From the NCBI GenBank assembly GCA_964655115.1, contig CAZZKM010000001.1, positions 1 to 64,000 on the forward strand: a stretch of DNA of 64,000 bases. Direction: 5' to 3'. This document shows positions 1 through 7,443 of the stretch, piece by piece. Position numbers and translations under genes: made by a program. Each line of letters begins with the position of its first letter. Position 1 is the stretch's first letter. The notes beneath the pieces are model-generated. The model did no database searches and was not told the DNA's origin. It saw only the letters and a program-made list of their open reading frames with translations. The DNA comes from ATZT02 sp964655115 (lineage in GTDB: Bacteria > Actinomycetota > Actinomycetes > S36-B12 > UBA5976).

Positions 1-45
1 AATATTGTGAAAATATAATTAAAGATTTGAAGAAAAAAGAACTAA

Positions 46-1515
46 TTAATTAGTATTTGATTTTTCACTCAACAATTGATTTAAATCTTTTAATCTCTTT
101 AAGCCATTAACACTTTGACTCATTCGAATATTCTTCTTAAATTTATCTTGGTGTTGATGAATAAATTTCCAATAACCTGCCGTGAATGGACAAGCCTCTT
201 TTCCAACACGAACATCTGGTTTATAAACACAACTTGAACAAAAATTACTCATTTTGTTTATATAACTTCCACCACTTGTGTAAGGTTTTGTAGACATTTT
301 TCCACCATCTGCATATTGACTCATGCCAATAACATTTGCAGCCATAACCCAAGGATGCCCGTCAATAAATGCTCGATCAAACCAGTCAACTAATTCTTCT
401 GGGTTTATCCCTTGTTGCATGCACCAACTACCTAAAATCATCAACCTTTGAATGTGGTGCACCCAAGCTCTCTCATTTAAATCACTTACAACATGACTTA
501 AACAATTTGCTTTTAAGTTTGTTGAATCAAGATTTTCTAACCAATCAGGCAAACTCTTTCTTGCATTTAAATGATTATTTTCTGTTACATAATCTTCCCC
601 GAAATACCAATAAAGATGCCAAATGTAATCGCGCCAACCAAGAATTTGGCGGATAAAACCTTCCACACTTGCAATTGGGGCCTTATTTTTTAATTCTTTT
701 TCAGCTTCCTTAACAACTTTTAATGGATCTAATAACCCAATATTTAGTGGGGCAGATAAAAGAGAATGAGACATGTGCCAGTCATCGATTAGTGATGCAT
801 CCTCATATGGACCAAAGTTTTTTAAGCGAGTTTCAAAGAAATTCTTCAGTAATTTATTAGCTTCTTTTTCAGTTGCAGCAAATACTCGCTGCTTATCTGA
901 TCCAATAAATTCATAACCTTCTTTTTCTAATCGTTTGATTTCTTTTCTGGCAAAATCATCTATTTCGTCTTCTTTTGGATAATAAGGCTTTTCTAAATCT
1001 AGAGTTTTAACATTTTTTGGGGGAGGCAGTCTATTTTCATGATCAAAATTCCAAGCTCCACCAATTGGATTTTCTTTGCCATCTACCAAAACAGAATGAA
1101 ACACTCTTTGAAATCTATAAAAATCTTCAAGTTTTAATTTCTTGTTGTCTCTTTTACCAATCCATTCTACAAAATCTTTTTCACTTAAAACAAAACCTCG
1201 AGAGGAAAGCTTTATAAAGTTATCTTTATTTAGGAATGTTTTTCTTGCCTTGTAACTAGTAGGTGCAATAACTGATGCTTTTTCTTTAAATCCATTAACA
1301 AAATCTTTTACAGAATTAACTTCTACAACTTGGCAGCGTTTACCTAATTCATGTTTTTTATGCCAGATTGCACTTAGCCACCATTGAGCTTTGGCTCTAT
1401 GCATTTTTCGAGCCCACATATCCTCTTTACTAATCAAAATGATGATGTCACCATTATGATCATCTATAAAATGTTCGCCTAATTGGTCAGGAAAAAGAAT
1501 TCTTTTTGTTTTCAT
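46..1515 (-). CDS. FeS-BCP family (6-4)-type photolyase/cryptochrome-related protein
   Basis: A 489-residue member of the iron-sulfur bacterial cryptochrome/photolyase group (PhrB-like, COG3046). Characterised members repair (6-4) photoproducts in DNA with FAD and light and carry a [4Fe-4S] cluster. The N-terminus (MKTKRILFPDQLG) is typical. Four cysteines fall at residues 338, 426, 429 and 442; the spacing of 88, 3 and 13 equals that of the cluster ligands I remember for Agrobacterium PhrB (350, 438, 441, 454). The C-terminal region (NFCSSC, EACPFTAGYW) is the cluster-binding domain. The gene stands alone: a double hairpin separates it from the leftward gene upstream, and its stop codon lies 45 bases from the window edge. 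Family assignment is firm; exact lesion specificity is inferred. Confidence 0.93.
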   Translation of the reverse strand: MKTKRILFPDQLGEHFIDDHNGDIIILISKEDMWARKMHRAKAQWWLSAIWHKKHELGKRCQVVEVNSVKDFVNGFKEKASVIAPTSYKARKTFLNKDNFIKLSSRGFVLSEKDFVEWIGKRDNKKLKLEDFYRFQRVFHSVLVDGKENPIGGAWNFDHENRLPPPKNVKTLDLEKPYYPKEDEIDDFARKEIKRLEKEGYEFIGSDKQRVFAATEKEANKLLKNFFETRLKNFGPYEDASLIDDWHMSHSLLSAPLNIGLLDPLKVVKEAEKELKNKAPIASVEGFIRQILGWRDYIWHLYWYFGEDYVTENNHLNARKSLPDWLENLDSTNLKANCLSHVVSDLNERAWVHHIQRLMILGSWCMQQGINPEELVDWFDRAFIDGHPWVMAANVIGMSQYADGGKMSTKPYTSGGSYINKMSNFCSSCVYKPDVRVGKEACPFTAGYWKFIHQHQDKFKKNIRMSQSVNGLKRLKDLNQLLSEKSNTN

Positions 1516-1620
1516 AAGGTTTCTAAATCATATGCCCCAAATGGCTTTTCCACATTAGAAGTTATCCACATAATTAAAGTGATAGTAATTCTTGATAATC
1601 AAAATTTGCTTATATAAAGG

Positions 1621-1642
1621 AACGACCCCTTTCGGGGCCGTT
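1621..1642 (-). terminator. GNRA-loop hairpin terminator after the TrmH-type gene
   Basis: Read leftward, arms AACGGCCCC and GGGGTCGTT enclose a GAAA tetraloop. In RNA the stem is fully paired through one G-U pair. On the plus strand the same position is an A-C mismatch, so the structure is better on the minus strand and most likely ends the leftward transcript from 1724-2401. A U-poor tail (CCTTTATATAA) follows. Confidence 0.7.
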
Positions 1643-1643
1643 A

Positions 1644-1664
1644 TGCATTGGTTATACCAATGCA
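1644..1664. repeat. Perfect 9-bp inverted repeat next to the terminator
   Basis: TGCATTGGT and ACCAATGCA flank a 3-base loop, directly beside the GNRA-loop hairpin. The two hairpins form a tandem structure in the 208-base gap between the photolyase and methylase genes. It could reinforce termination or protect the 3' end of the leftward transcript. Confidence 0.6.
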
Positions 1665-1723
1665 GGTTGATAATAGATCCTATCAAAAATATTTGAAATT
1701 TAAATTTTTGTAATCCAAAAGTA

Positions 1724-2401
1724 TTACTTTAAAGAAATATGCTGTAATCCCCAGGCAAACATTGCAATTGCACCTGCTGCGGAGGCATTCATGGATCTTG
1801 TTGACCCGTATTGTTTAATCTCATAAATTTTTTCACAAACTGCTAAAGCTTCATCAGATAAACCTGGACCTTCTTGGCCAAACAAAAATACACAAGGATT
1901 AGGTAATTTTGCTGTCTCTAAAGGTTCACAATTTTCCACATTATCTATGCCAATTACTGGAATGTCGTTTTTCTTAGCCCAATCACTAAATTCACTTATA
2001 GTCGCATGGTGAAAAAGATGTAGGTATTTATCTGTAACCATCGCACCACGTTTATTCCAATCACGTTTACCAACGATGTGTACCCCAGCAACATTAAAAG
2101 CATTTGCAGTTCGAACCACAGAACCAATATTTAAATCATGTTGCCAATTTTCAATTGCAATATGTAAGGGGTTTCTTGATTTGTCTAAATCTTTAACTAT
2201 TGCTGGTACTGACCAATATCTATATTTGTCCAATACATTTCTTTTATCCCCATTTTCTAAATATTGAGGATCGTATTGTTCACCTTCTGGCCATGGTTTG
2301 GGATGAGGGCCTACTCCAACTAATGGATAAAATTCTCCAGCTTGAACTTCAGATCTGTCCCCTAAATCTGGTCTGTTAACTACATACTCTTCATTATCCA
2401 T
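1724..2401 (-). CDS. TrmH/SpoU-family RNA 2'-O-ribose methyltransferase
   Basis: 225 residues, SPOUT (knotted) superfamily; members transfer methyl from S-adenosylmethionine to a ribose 2'-OH in tRNA or rRNA. The three SpoU motifs are visible: motif 1 around residues 90-105 (NIGSVVRTANAF), motif 2 (FLFGQEGPGLS), and motif 3 (YGSTRSMNASAAGAIAM), which shapes the cofactor knot. About 80 residues precede the catalytic domain and match no RNA-binding domain I recognise. It begins 8 bases after the homocysteine methyltransferase gene on the same strand and is probably the last gene of that unit, followed by the hairpins at 1621-1664. The target nucleotide cannot be read from the sequence. Confidence 0.88.
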   Translation of the reverse strand: MDNEEYVVNRPDLGDRSEVQAGEFYPLVGVGPHPKPWPEGEQYDPQYLENGDKRNVLDKYRYWSVPAIVKDLDKSRNPLHIAIENWQHDLNIGSVVRTANAFNVAGVHIVGKRDWNKRGAMVTDKYLHLFHHATISEFSDWAKKNDIPVIGIDNVENCEPLETAKLPNPCVFLFGQEGPGLSDEALAVCEKIYEIKQYGSTRSMNASAAGAIAMFAWGLQHISLK

Positions 2402-2409
2402 TTAAGAGG

Positions 2410-3291
2410 TTATTTAACAGCTTCACTAATTGCTTTAGTGTGTGCAGGTGTTGATCCGCAACAAGAACCAATTACATTAATTCCGATTTCTTTCATTTCC
2501 TTGGCATACTTTGCCATTTCTTCTGGAGTTCCATCGTAAATAAATCCATCTCCTACAAGTTTTGGTAAACCTGCATTTGATTGAGTTATTAAATATGTTC
2601 CAGGTTGTCTGGCACTTGCTAATTCTTGGGCAATAATTTTCATTTCATCAGTTCCTCGTCCACAATTTGCTCCAATTAAACGAACGCCTAATGCAGAAAT
2701 TTGTTTAACAGCCATTTCAGGTTTTACACCCATCATGGTTCGTAAGTTTGTGTCGAATGAGAAAGTAACAATAATTGGTAAACCTGGAGCTACTTCTTGA
2801 CTAGCTTTTACTGCAGCTTCAACTTCTGCCAAATCACTCATGGTTTCAATCAAGATTGCATCGACTCCACCTGCAACTAAACCTTTAATTTGTTCAGCAA
2901 ATATTTCTTTTGCTTGATCAATAGTTAATGTGCCCATAGGTTCCATTAATTCACCACTTGGGCCAATATCTCCCATAACAAAACAATCTGGATATTTGCT
3001 AGCAACTTTTTTAGCAAGTTCTGCGGCTGCTTTGTTTAATTCAAATACTCGATCTTCTAATTGATGCATTTGTAATCTTGGTTTTGTACCACCGAAAGTA
3101 TTTGTAGTTAAAAGGTTTGCCCCATTTTTTGCATAACTATCTAATATTTCTGCAACCTTGTCAGGATGTTCCACATTCCATAACTCAGGAGCACCACCAT
3201 CGGTTAAGCCTGCTTCTTGCAACATGGTGCCCATAGCACCATCACTGATTAAAGTTTTTCCTTGATCTAATAAATCGTAAACATTGGCCAT
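2410..3291 (-). CDS. Homocysteine S-methyltransferase family protein (BHMT/MmuM/MetH-N type)
   Basis: 293 residues forming the zinc-dependent homocysteine-binding barrel found in betaine-homocysteine methyltransferase, MmuM and the N-terminus of MetH. It transfers a methyl group to homocysteine to make methionine. Seen in the sequence: DGAMGTMLQ near the start, NTFGG, GDIGPSGELMEP, and the zinc cysteines in GANCGRG and GSCCGST close to the C-terminus. There is no cobalamin or folate domain, so the methyl donor (betaine, S-methylmethionine or other) is unknown. It lies 31 bases downstream of a PF13769-type gene, an arrangement I associate with one-carbon methyl-transfer clusters in alphaproteobacteria (from memory), and upstream of the TrmH-like gene. 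Confidence 0.88.
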   Translation of the reverse strand: MANVYDLLDQGKTLISDGAMGTMLQEAGLTDGGAPELWNVEHPDKVAEILDSYAKNGANLLTTNTFGGTKPRLQMHQLEDRVFELNKAAAELAKKVASKYPDCFVMGDIGPSGELMEPMGTLTIDQAKEIFAEQIKGLVAGGVDAILIETMSDLAEVEAAVKASQEVAPGLPIIVTFSFDTNLRTMMGVKPEMAVKQISALGVRLIGANCGRGTDEMKIIAQELASARQPGTYLITQSNAGLPKLVGDGFIYDGTPEEMAKYAKEMKEIGINVIGSCCGSTPAHTKAISEAVK

Positions 3292-3322
3292 AATGATTTC
3301 TCCACTCTTAATAAAATTAGTT

Positions 3323-3619
3323 TTAGTTTTTACCTAATTCATCAAGTAATGCCGCGAGGTTTTCCTCGGAGAAATCTTTCTCAATACCAGCAACAACCTG
3401 TTCTGCAATTATAGCCGGTTCACCATCTGCTTTTATCCATTCAGATCTATTCCAGCCATCCATGTAACTATCAGCATCTGTTTCATTTAAACGCATTGCT
3501 GCTTCATCAATTGCTTCTTGAAATCTTTGAGGAAGTTGTGTTTTTACAACTTTGTCGCCTTCTCTAACTGTTACTAAAGAAGGAATGTTTTTCCAACTGG
3601 TTATTTGGTATTCGCTCAT
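3323..3619 (-). CDS. Small protein resembling the PF13769 'virulence factor' domain
   Basis: 98 residues, soluble, no signal peptide. The N-terminal pattern (YQITSWKNIPSLVTVREG, then LPQRFQEAIDEAAMRLNETDAD.Y) matches from memory the family Pfam calls Virulence_fact (PF13769). That name is uninformative: in many proteobacteria the gene sits beside homocysteine or folate methyltransferases. Here it is directly followed by a homocysteine methyltransferase, which supports a role in methyl transfer rather than virulence. The start ATG is immediately next to the stop codon of the upstream TipAS gene, so the two are probably translationally coupled. Biochemical function unknown. Confidence 0.7.
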   Translation of the reverse strand: MSEYQITSWKNIPSLVTVREGDKVVKTQLPQRFQEAIDEAAMRLNETDADSYMDGWNRSEWIKADGEPAIIAEQVVAGIEKDFSEENLAALLDELGKN

Positions 3620-4051
3620 CTACATATTGTCTAACGAATTAGCAGTTATCGCATCATGAATATATTGAGCTAGCCCTTGAGCATGCTTTTCATAGTTTTC
3701 TTTAAATCTTTCATCATTTATATACATCAAAGCCAGACCTGAATGGATCTCATAGTCACAGTTATAAAACCATTTTGTGATGTGTTGTCGATGAGCTTCA
3801 GCAGTATCTTTTGCTTCAACACTTTCAGGACCAATTCCTTTTTCCATTAAATTTTTAAATTTTTGCACAATAAAATCAGACTCCAAAGCCATTTGTGCCC
3901 AATCGTCTTTTGTATAGTTTTTAGTCTTTTCTTTTGATTGTTTATAGGCAGAAGTATTGCCATATTTTTCTTTTGTTTCTTCTTCATATTTATCAGGATC
4001 AAAGAAACCAAAGACTTCTTGCTTTTCTTCTTTAGAAAGATTTGTGCTCAT
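3620..4051 (-). CDS. Stand-alone TipAS ligand-recognition domain protein
   Basis: 143 residues that align along their whole length with the TipAS domain (PF07739), the all-alpha thiopeptide-binding half of the MerR regulator TipA: FGFFDPDKYEEE, YTKDDWAQ, AEAHRQHITKWFYNC, HSGLALMYINDERF and GLAQYIHDAI. The usual N-terminal MerR DNA-binding domain is absent, so the protein cannot be a classical TipAL regulator. An XRE-type regulator is encoded 131 bases upstream on the same strand and could be a separate DNA-binding partner; that is inference. The gene abuts the PF13769-like gene. Ligand unknown. Confidence 0.85.
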   Translation of the reverse strand: MSTNLSKEEKQEVFGFFDPDKYEEETKEKYGNTSAYKQSKEKTKNYTKDDWAQMALESDFIVQKFKNLMEKGIGPESVEAKDTAEAHRQHITKWFYNCDYEIHSGLALMYINDERFKENYEKHAQGLAQYIHDAITANSLDNM

Positions 4052-4106
4052 GATTAACTCTAATTATGGCAAAGGTAAGTTTCACGTATTATTTAACCTG
4101 AATCAT

Positions 4107-4190
4107 ATGAACACAAAAACCAGAAGAACAATCACATTATTAGTGCTTTTTGGATTGGTGATTGCTGCTTTAATTCAAACTTTTATTTAG
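4107..4190 (+). CDS. Possible 27-residue membrane protein
   Basis: A 27-codon frame encodes a basic N-terminus (MNTKTRR) followed by a single hydrophobic helix (TITLLVLFGLVIAALIQTFI), the layout of many tiny bacterial membrane proteins. It lies between the divergent TipAS start and the convergent end of the XRE gene, overlapping the latter by 8 bases. No Shine-Dalgarno sequence is visible before the ATG, so expression is uncertain. No family recognised. Confidence 0.35.
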   Translation: MNTKTRRTITLLVLFGLVIAALIQTFI

Positions 4191-4434
4191 TATCTTTTCT
4201 AGCCATCGGCAAAAGTAACTCATAGGCTTGCATATCTAAGGCATCTGCAATTGCCCATAAATTATCTAAAGAGGGGGATAGGTGTCCATTCTCAATTCGA
4301 GAAATAGTTTTTCGATCAAGACCTGCAATTTCAGCTAATCTTTCTTGACTTATTTTTGCTTGGATACGAATCTTTTTCATGGATTTACCAAATGCAAGAC
4401 GTCGTTGCTGGATTTCTGCATCAAGGTATATCAC
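4183..4434 (-). CDS. XRE-family helix-turn-helix transcriptional regulator
   Basis: 83 residues made almost entirely of a Cro/C1-type HTH. The pattern KIRIQAKISQERLAEIAGLDRKTISRIENG.LSPSLDNLWAIADALD is canonical, with the recognition helix around residues 40-50. There is no sensor domain. The start is GTG at 4432-4434, with AAGG 9-12 bases upstream or alternatively a TAAGGT box 6 bases upstream for a leaderless mRNA. A 16-bp dyad at 4468-4483 just upstream is a candidate autoregulatory operator. It heads the leftward TipAS / PF13769-like / homocysteine methyltransferase / TrmH cluster and may regulate it. Confidence 0.88.
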   Translation of the reverse strand: MIYLDAEIQQRRLAFGKSMKKIRIQAKISQERLAEIAGLDRKTISRIENGHLSPSLDNLWAIADALDMQAYELLLPMARKDTK

Positions 4435-4467
4435 GGGCGTACCTTAATGGTTTTTACAAAATTTTCA

Positions 4468-4483
4468 ATACCTAATTTGGTAT
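4468..4483. promoter_or_regulatory. Candidate operator dyad upstream of the XRE gene
   Basis: ATACCTAATTTGGTAT has arms ATACC/GGTAT around a near-symmetric AATT core (14 of 16 positions symmetric). It lies 34 bases before the XRE start codon in the short gap after serC, which fits a dimeric HTH binding site over the promoter. No second copy was found within the adjacent cluster. Confidence 0.4.
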
Positions 4484-4493
4484 ATTTTAATTA

Positions 4494-5612
4494 TTAAAGT
4501 TTTTCAACAATGTAATCTAAGCAATTAGTTAAAGCTTCAACATCACTTAATTCAACAGATGGAAATACTCCAACTCTGATTTGATTTTTTCCAATTTTTC
4601 TATAGGAATCAGTATCAACTATTCCATTTGCTCTTAGTATTGCTGAAATTTGTAATGCATCTATAGAGTCAATGAAATCTATTGTGGCAACAACACTTGA
4701 GCGTAATTCTTTTTTATCTACAAATGGTTTAGCAAAATCTCTAGATTCAGCCCATGAATAAAGAAATTCTGCTGAAGTTTTTGATTTATTACTTGACCAG
4801 GAAAGGCCACCATTTTCATTAAACCAAGAAACTTGATTTTCAAACATATGAATAGTTGCTAAAGCTGGAGTGTTATAAGTTTGATTTAATCTTGAATTTT
4901 CCAAAGTAATATTTAAATCTAAAAATGGTGGCTGCCATCTATTTGTTTTCTTTATTTCTTCAATTCTTGAAATTGCTTCAGGACTTAATAGAGCAACAAA
5001 TAATCCACCATCTGAACCAAAAGATTTTTGTGGCCCAAAATAATATGCATCAAATTCTTTTGGATCAACCATGGCACCACCTGCAGCAGAAGTGGCATCT
5101 ATTAAATGCAAACCATCTTTTGTTGGTCTTTTAACTTCTTTCATTACTCCAGTACTGGTTTCATTATGAGCCGTTGCATAAATATCAAAACTTGGATTTG
5201 GCGCATAATCTGGTGCATCACCTGGTTCAGATTTAATGATGTCAATGTTTTTTAAAAATGGTGTATTTTTTGCAGCTTGAGCAAATTTATTACTAAATTC
5301 ACCAAAAGATAAAAATTGTCCATTTTCTTTAATCAAACAAAAAATGGCTGCATCCCAGAAAGCTGTTGTGCCACCATTTCCTAAAATTACTTCGTAACCA
5401 TCAGGTAATTTAAATAAGTCATGCAATCCTTCTCTTAAAGATTTCACAACATCTTTAACAGTTTTTTGTCTATGACTTGTTCCTAAATAACTAGGATTTG
5501 AAGCAACCAGGGCTGCTAATTGAGTAGCTCGTATTTTACTTGGCCCAGAACCAAATCTTAAATCTTTTGGTTTTAAGTTTTCAGGAATTACAATATTTGG
5601 AATTTCTGACAT
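4494..5612 (-). CDS. serC: Phosphoserine aminotransferase
   Basis: 372 residues, class V PLP aminotransferase of the actinobacterial SerC type. It converts 3-phosphohydroxypyruvate plus glutamate to O-phosphoserine in serine synthesis. The PLP lysine is in YYFGPQKSFGSDGGLF; the N-terminal LRFGSGPSKIR and GTSHRQ and the mid-protein NETSTG and DATSAAGG are family signatures. The start lies 2 bases after the citrate synthase stop on the same strand, so the two are probably co-transcribed. As a PLP enzyme it sits close to pdxH, which makes PLP and is transcribed divergently on the other side of citrate synthase. Confidence 0.95.
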   Translation of the reverse strand: MSEIPNIVIPENLKPKDLRFGSGPSKIRATQLAALVASNPSYLGTSHRQKTVKDVVKSLREGLHDLFKLPDGYEVILGNGGTTAFWDAAIFCLIKENGQFLSFGEFSNKFAQAAKNTPFLKNIDIIKSEPGDAPDYAPNPSFDIYATAHNETSTGVMKEVKRPTKDGLHLIDATSAAGGAMVDPKEFDAYYFGPQKSFGSDGGLFVALLSPEAISRIEEIKKTNRWQPPFLDLNITLENSRLNQTYNTPALATIHMFENQVSWFNENGGLSWSSNKSKTSAEFLYSWAESRDFAKPFVDKKELRSSVVATIDFIDSIDALQISAILRANGIVDTDSYRKIGKNQIRVGVFPSVELSDVEALTNCLDYIVEKL

Positions 5613-5614
5613 GT

Positions 5615-6721
5615 TTAATATGAAGGTTTTATTTTGTCTGAAAATCCTGCAACTGAATCTGCACTTCGAGGACCTTTGCCAATATAAGTAGCAGAAGGTC
5701 TAACTAATTTGCCAGTATTTTTTTGTTCCAAAATATGAGCTGACCAACCTGCTAAACGAGCACAGGTAAACATTGAAGTAAATAAGTTTGCTGGAACTTG
5801 GGCATAATCCAAAACAATTGCAGCCCAGAATTCAACGTTTGTTTCTAACACTCTTTCAGGATGTCTTTCATGTAATTCTTTTAATGCTGCTTTTTCTAAC
5901 GCTTCTGCAATTTCATAACGTGGAGCACCTAATTCTTTAGCTGTTCTTCTTAAAACTTTTGCTCTTGGATCTTGTGCTCTATAAACTCTGTGACCAAATC
6001 CCATTAATCTTTCTTTGGAATCTAGTAAACGTTTTACATAAGTTTCTGGATCTACACCTTTTTCAATTTCTTCAATCATGTGTAGTACTCGACTTGGTGC
6101 GCCACCATGTAATGGTCCACTCATTGCACCAATTGCTCCTGAAATAGAAGCTGCAACATCTGCTCCTGTTGAAGCAATAACTCGGGCTGTAAATGTTGAA
6201 GCATTCATGCCATGTTCTGCAGCAGAAACAAAATAAGCATCAACTGCTTTTATATGTTTTGGATCTGGTTCTCCACGCCATCTCTTCATAAATCTTTCAA
6301 CTGAAGTTGAAGATTTAGCAATGTGATCTTCAGAAACTGGTGTTTGATCTCCACGAGCAGATTGCGCAACATACATCAAAGCTGTTGCAGTAACTCTAGA
6401 TAAATCTTCTCTAACTTGAACATGATCAATATCTAATATTGGTTTTAATTTCCAACGTGCACCTAGTTGGGCAACTGAACTTTGAATATCAACTCTGGTG
6501 TCTCCAGTTCTAATTGGAATTTGATGAGGTTCTGGAATTGGTAAACCTGGAGAAAAATTATCGTCAACTAAAAGTCCCCAAACAGGACCAAAACTAACTC
6601 TGCCAACAAGATCTTCAATATCTACACCGCGATATCTAAGTGCTCCACCTTCGCGATCTGGTTCTGCAATTGTGGTTTCAAAGGCAACAATTCCTTCCAG
6701 ACCTGGAACGAAATCTGGCAT
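5615..6721 (-). CDS. citA: Citrate synthase 2-type enzyme
   Basis: 368 residues, citrate synthase superfamily, closest to the short actinobacterial citrate synthase 2 (CitA) group; condenses acetyl-CoA with oxaloacetate (a 2-methylcitrate-type activity cannot be excluded). Family markers are GALRYRGVDIEDL near the N-terminus and the catalytic positions in AEHGMNAS, SGPLHGGAPSRV and FGHRVYRAQDPR, with the catalytic aspartate near EFWAAIVLD. The product is shorter than the GltA type and lacks the N-terminal domain of the Gram-negative allosteric enzymes. It is divergent from pdxH across 74 bases that contain a palindrome, and upstream of serC. Confidence 0.92.
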   Translation of the reverse strand: MPDFVPGLEGIVAFETTIAEPDREGGALRYRGVDIEDLVGRVSFGPVWGLLVDDNFSPGLPIPEPHQIPIRTGDTRVDIQSSVAQLGARWKLKPILDIDHVQVREDLSRVTATALMYVAQSARGDQTPVSEDHIAKSSTSVERFMKRWRGEPDPKHIKAVDAYFVSAAEHGMNASTFTARVIASTGADVAASISGAIGAMSGPLHGGAPSRVLHMIEEIEKGVDPETYVKRLLDSKERLMGFGHRVYRAQDPRAKVLRRTAKELGAPRYEIAEALEKAALKELHERHPERVLETNVEFWAAIVLDYAQVPANLFTSMFTCARLAGWSAHILEQKNTGKLVRPSATYIGKGPRSADSVAGFSDKIKPSY

Positions 6722-6772
6722 CGTTTGCCTTTCTGTATGAAGAAATGTTGTGAGTCTATCTTTGCTTAATCA

Positions 6773-6789
6773 ATTCCACATGGTGGAAT
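6773..6789. promoter_or_regulatory. Palindrome between citA and pdxH
   Basis: ATTCCAC and GTGGAAT form a perfect 7-bp inverted repeat around ATG, ending 6 bases before the pdxH start. The right arm carries the only purine-rich stretch (GGTGGAA) that could act as the pdxH ribosome-binding site. The site could therefore be an operator for the divergent promoters, or an mRNA hairpin that hides the site. Confidence 0.45.
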
Positions 6790-6795
6790 CGGGTT

Positions 6796-7443
6796 ATGTC
6801 AACTTCCAATGAATGGTTTGAATCTTTAAGAATCTCTTACGAACAAGGCGATTTAAATGAAAGTGACATATCTAACAACCCCTTCAAACAATTTCAAACT
6901 TGGATGAATGAAGCAATTTCTAAAAAAATCTCTGAACCAAATGCAATGGTTTTAGCTACAAGCAATAAAGAAGGACAACCTGGGTTAAGAAATGTTTTAT
7001 TAAAATCATTTGATGAAAATGGATTTATTTTCTTCACTAACAAAAATTCAGATAAAGCCAAAGATTTAAAAGCAAATCCTTTATGCACTCTTTTATTTTC
7101 TTGGATTGATTTACACAGACAAGTAATTATTAAAGGAACAGCTAGTGAAATAAGTGAAGAAGATTCAAAAGATTATTTTAAAACCAGGCCATATGGTTCT
7201 CAAATCAGTGCTTGGGTAAGTAATCAATCAGAAGTTATAAGTTCTAGACAATTTTTAGAAGATAAAGTAAAAGATTTTATGAATAAATATCCAGAAGAAG
7301 TTCCAATGCCAAAACATTGGGGTGGCTATTTAGTAAAGGTAAATAGTATGGAGTTTTGGCAAGGTAGACCTTCAAGATTGCATGATCGAATTCGCTACAC
7401 CAGAAATAATTCTGGTTGGGTTATCGAGAGAATTTCTCCTTAA
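6796..7443 (+). CDS. pdxH: Pyridoxamine/pyridoxine 5'-phosphate oxidase
   Basis: 215 residues, FMN-dependent oxidase that makes pyridoxal 5'-phosphate. Recognised by NAMVLATSNKEGQPGLRNVLLK, FFTNKNSDKAKDL, SWIDLHRQVIIKG, the RPYGSQISAWVSNQS stretch and the C-terminal FWQGRPSRLHDRIRY, which contacts FMN and PLP. Length is normal for the family. It faces away from citA/serC; the product is the cofactor of SerC and of the threonine ammonia-lyase at 49520. The 3' end overlaps the convergent photolyase gene by 23 bases. Confidence 0.95.
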   Translation: MSTSNEWFESLRISYEQGDLNESDISNNPFKQFQTWMNEAISKKISEPNAMVLATSNKEGQPGLRNVLLKSFDENGFIFFTNKNSDKAKDLKANPLCTLLFSWIDLHRQVIIKGTASEISEEDSKDYFKTRPYGSQISAWVSNQSEVISSRQFLEDKVKDFMNKYPEEVPMPKHWGGYLVKVNSMEFWQGRPSRLHDRIRYTRNNSGWVIERISP

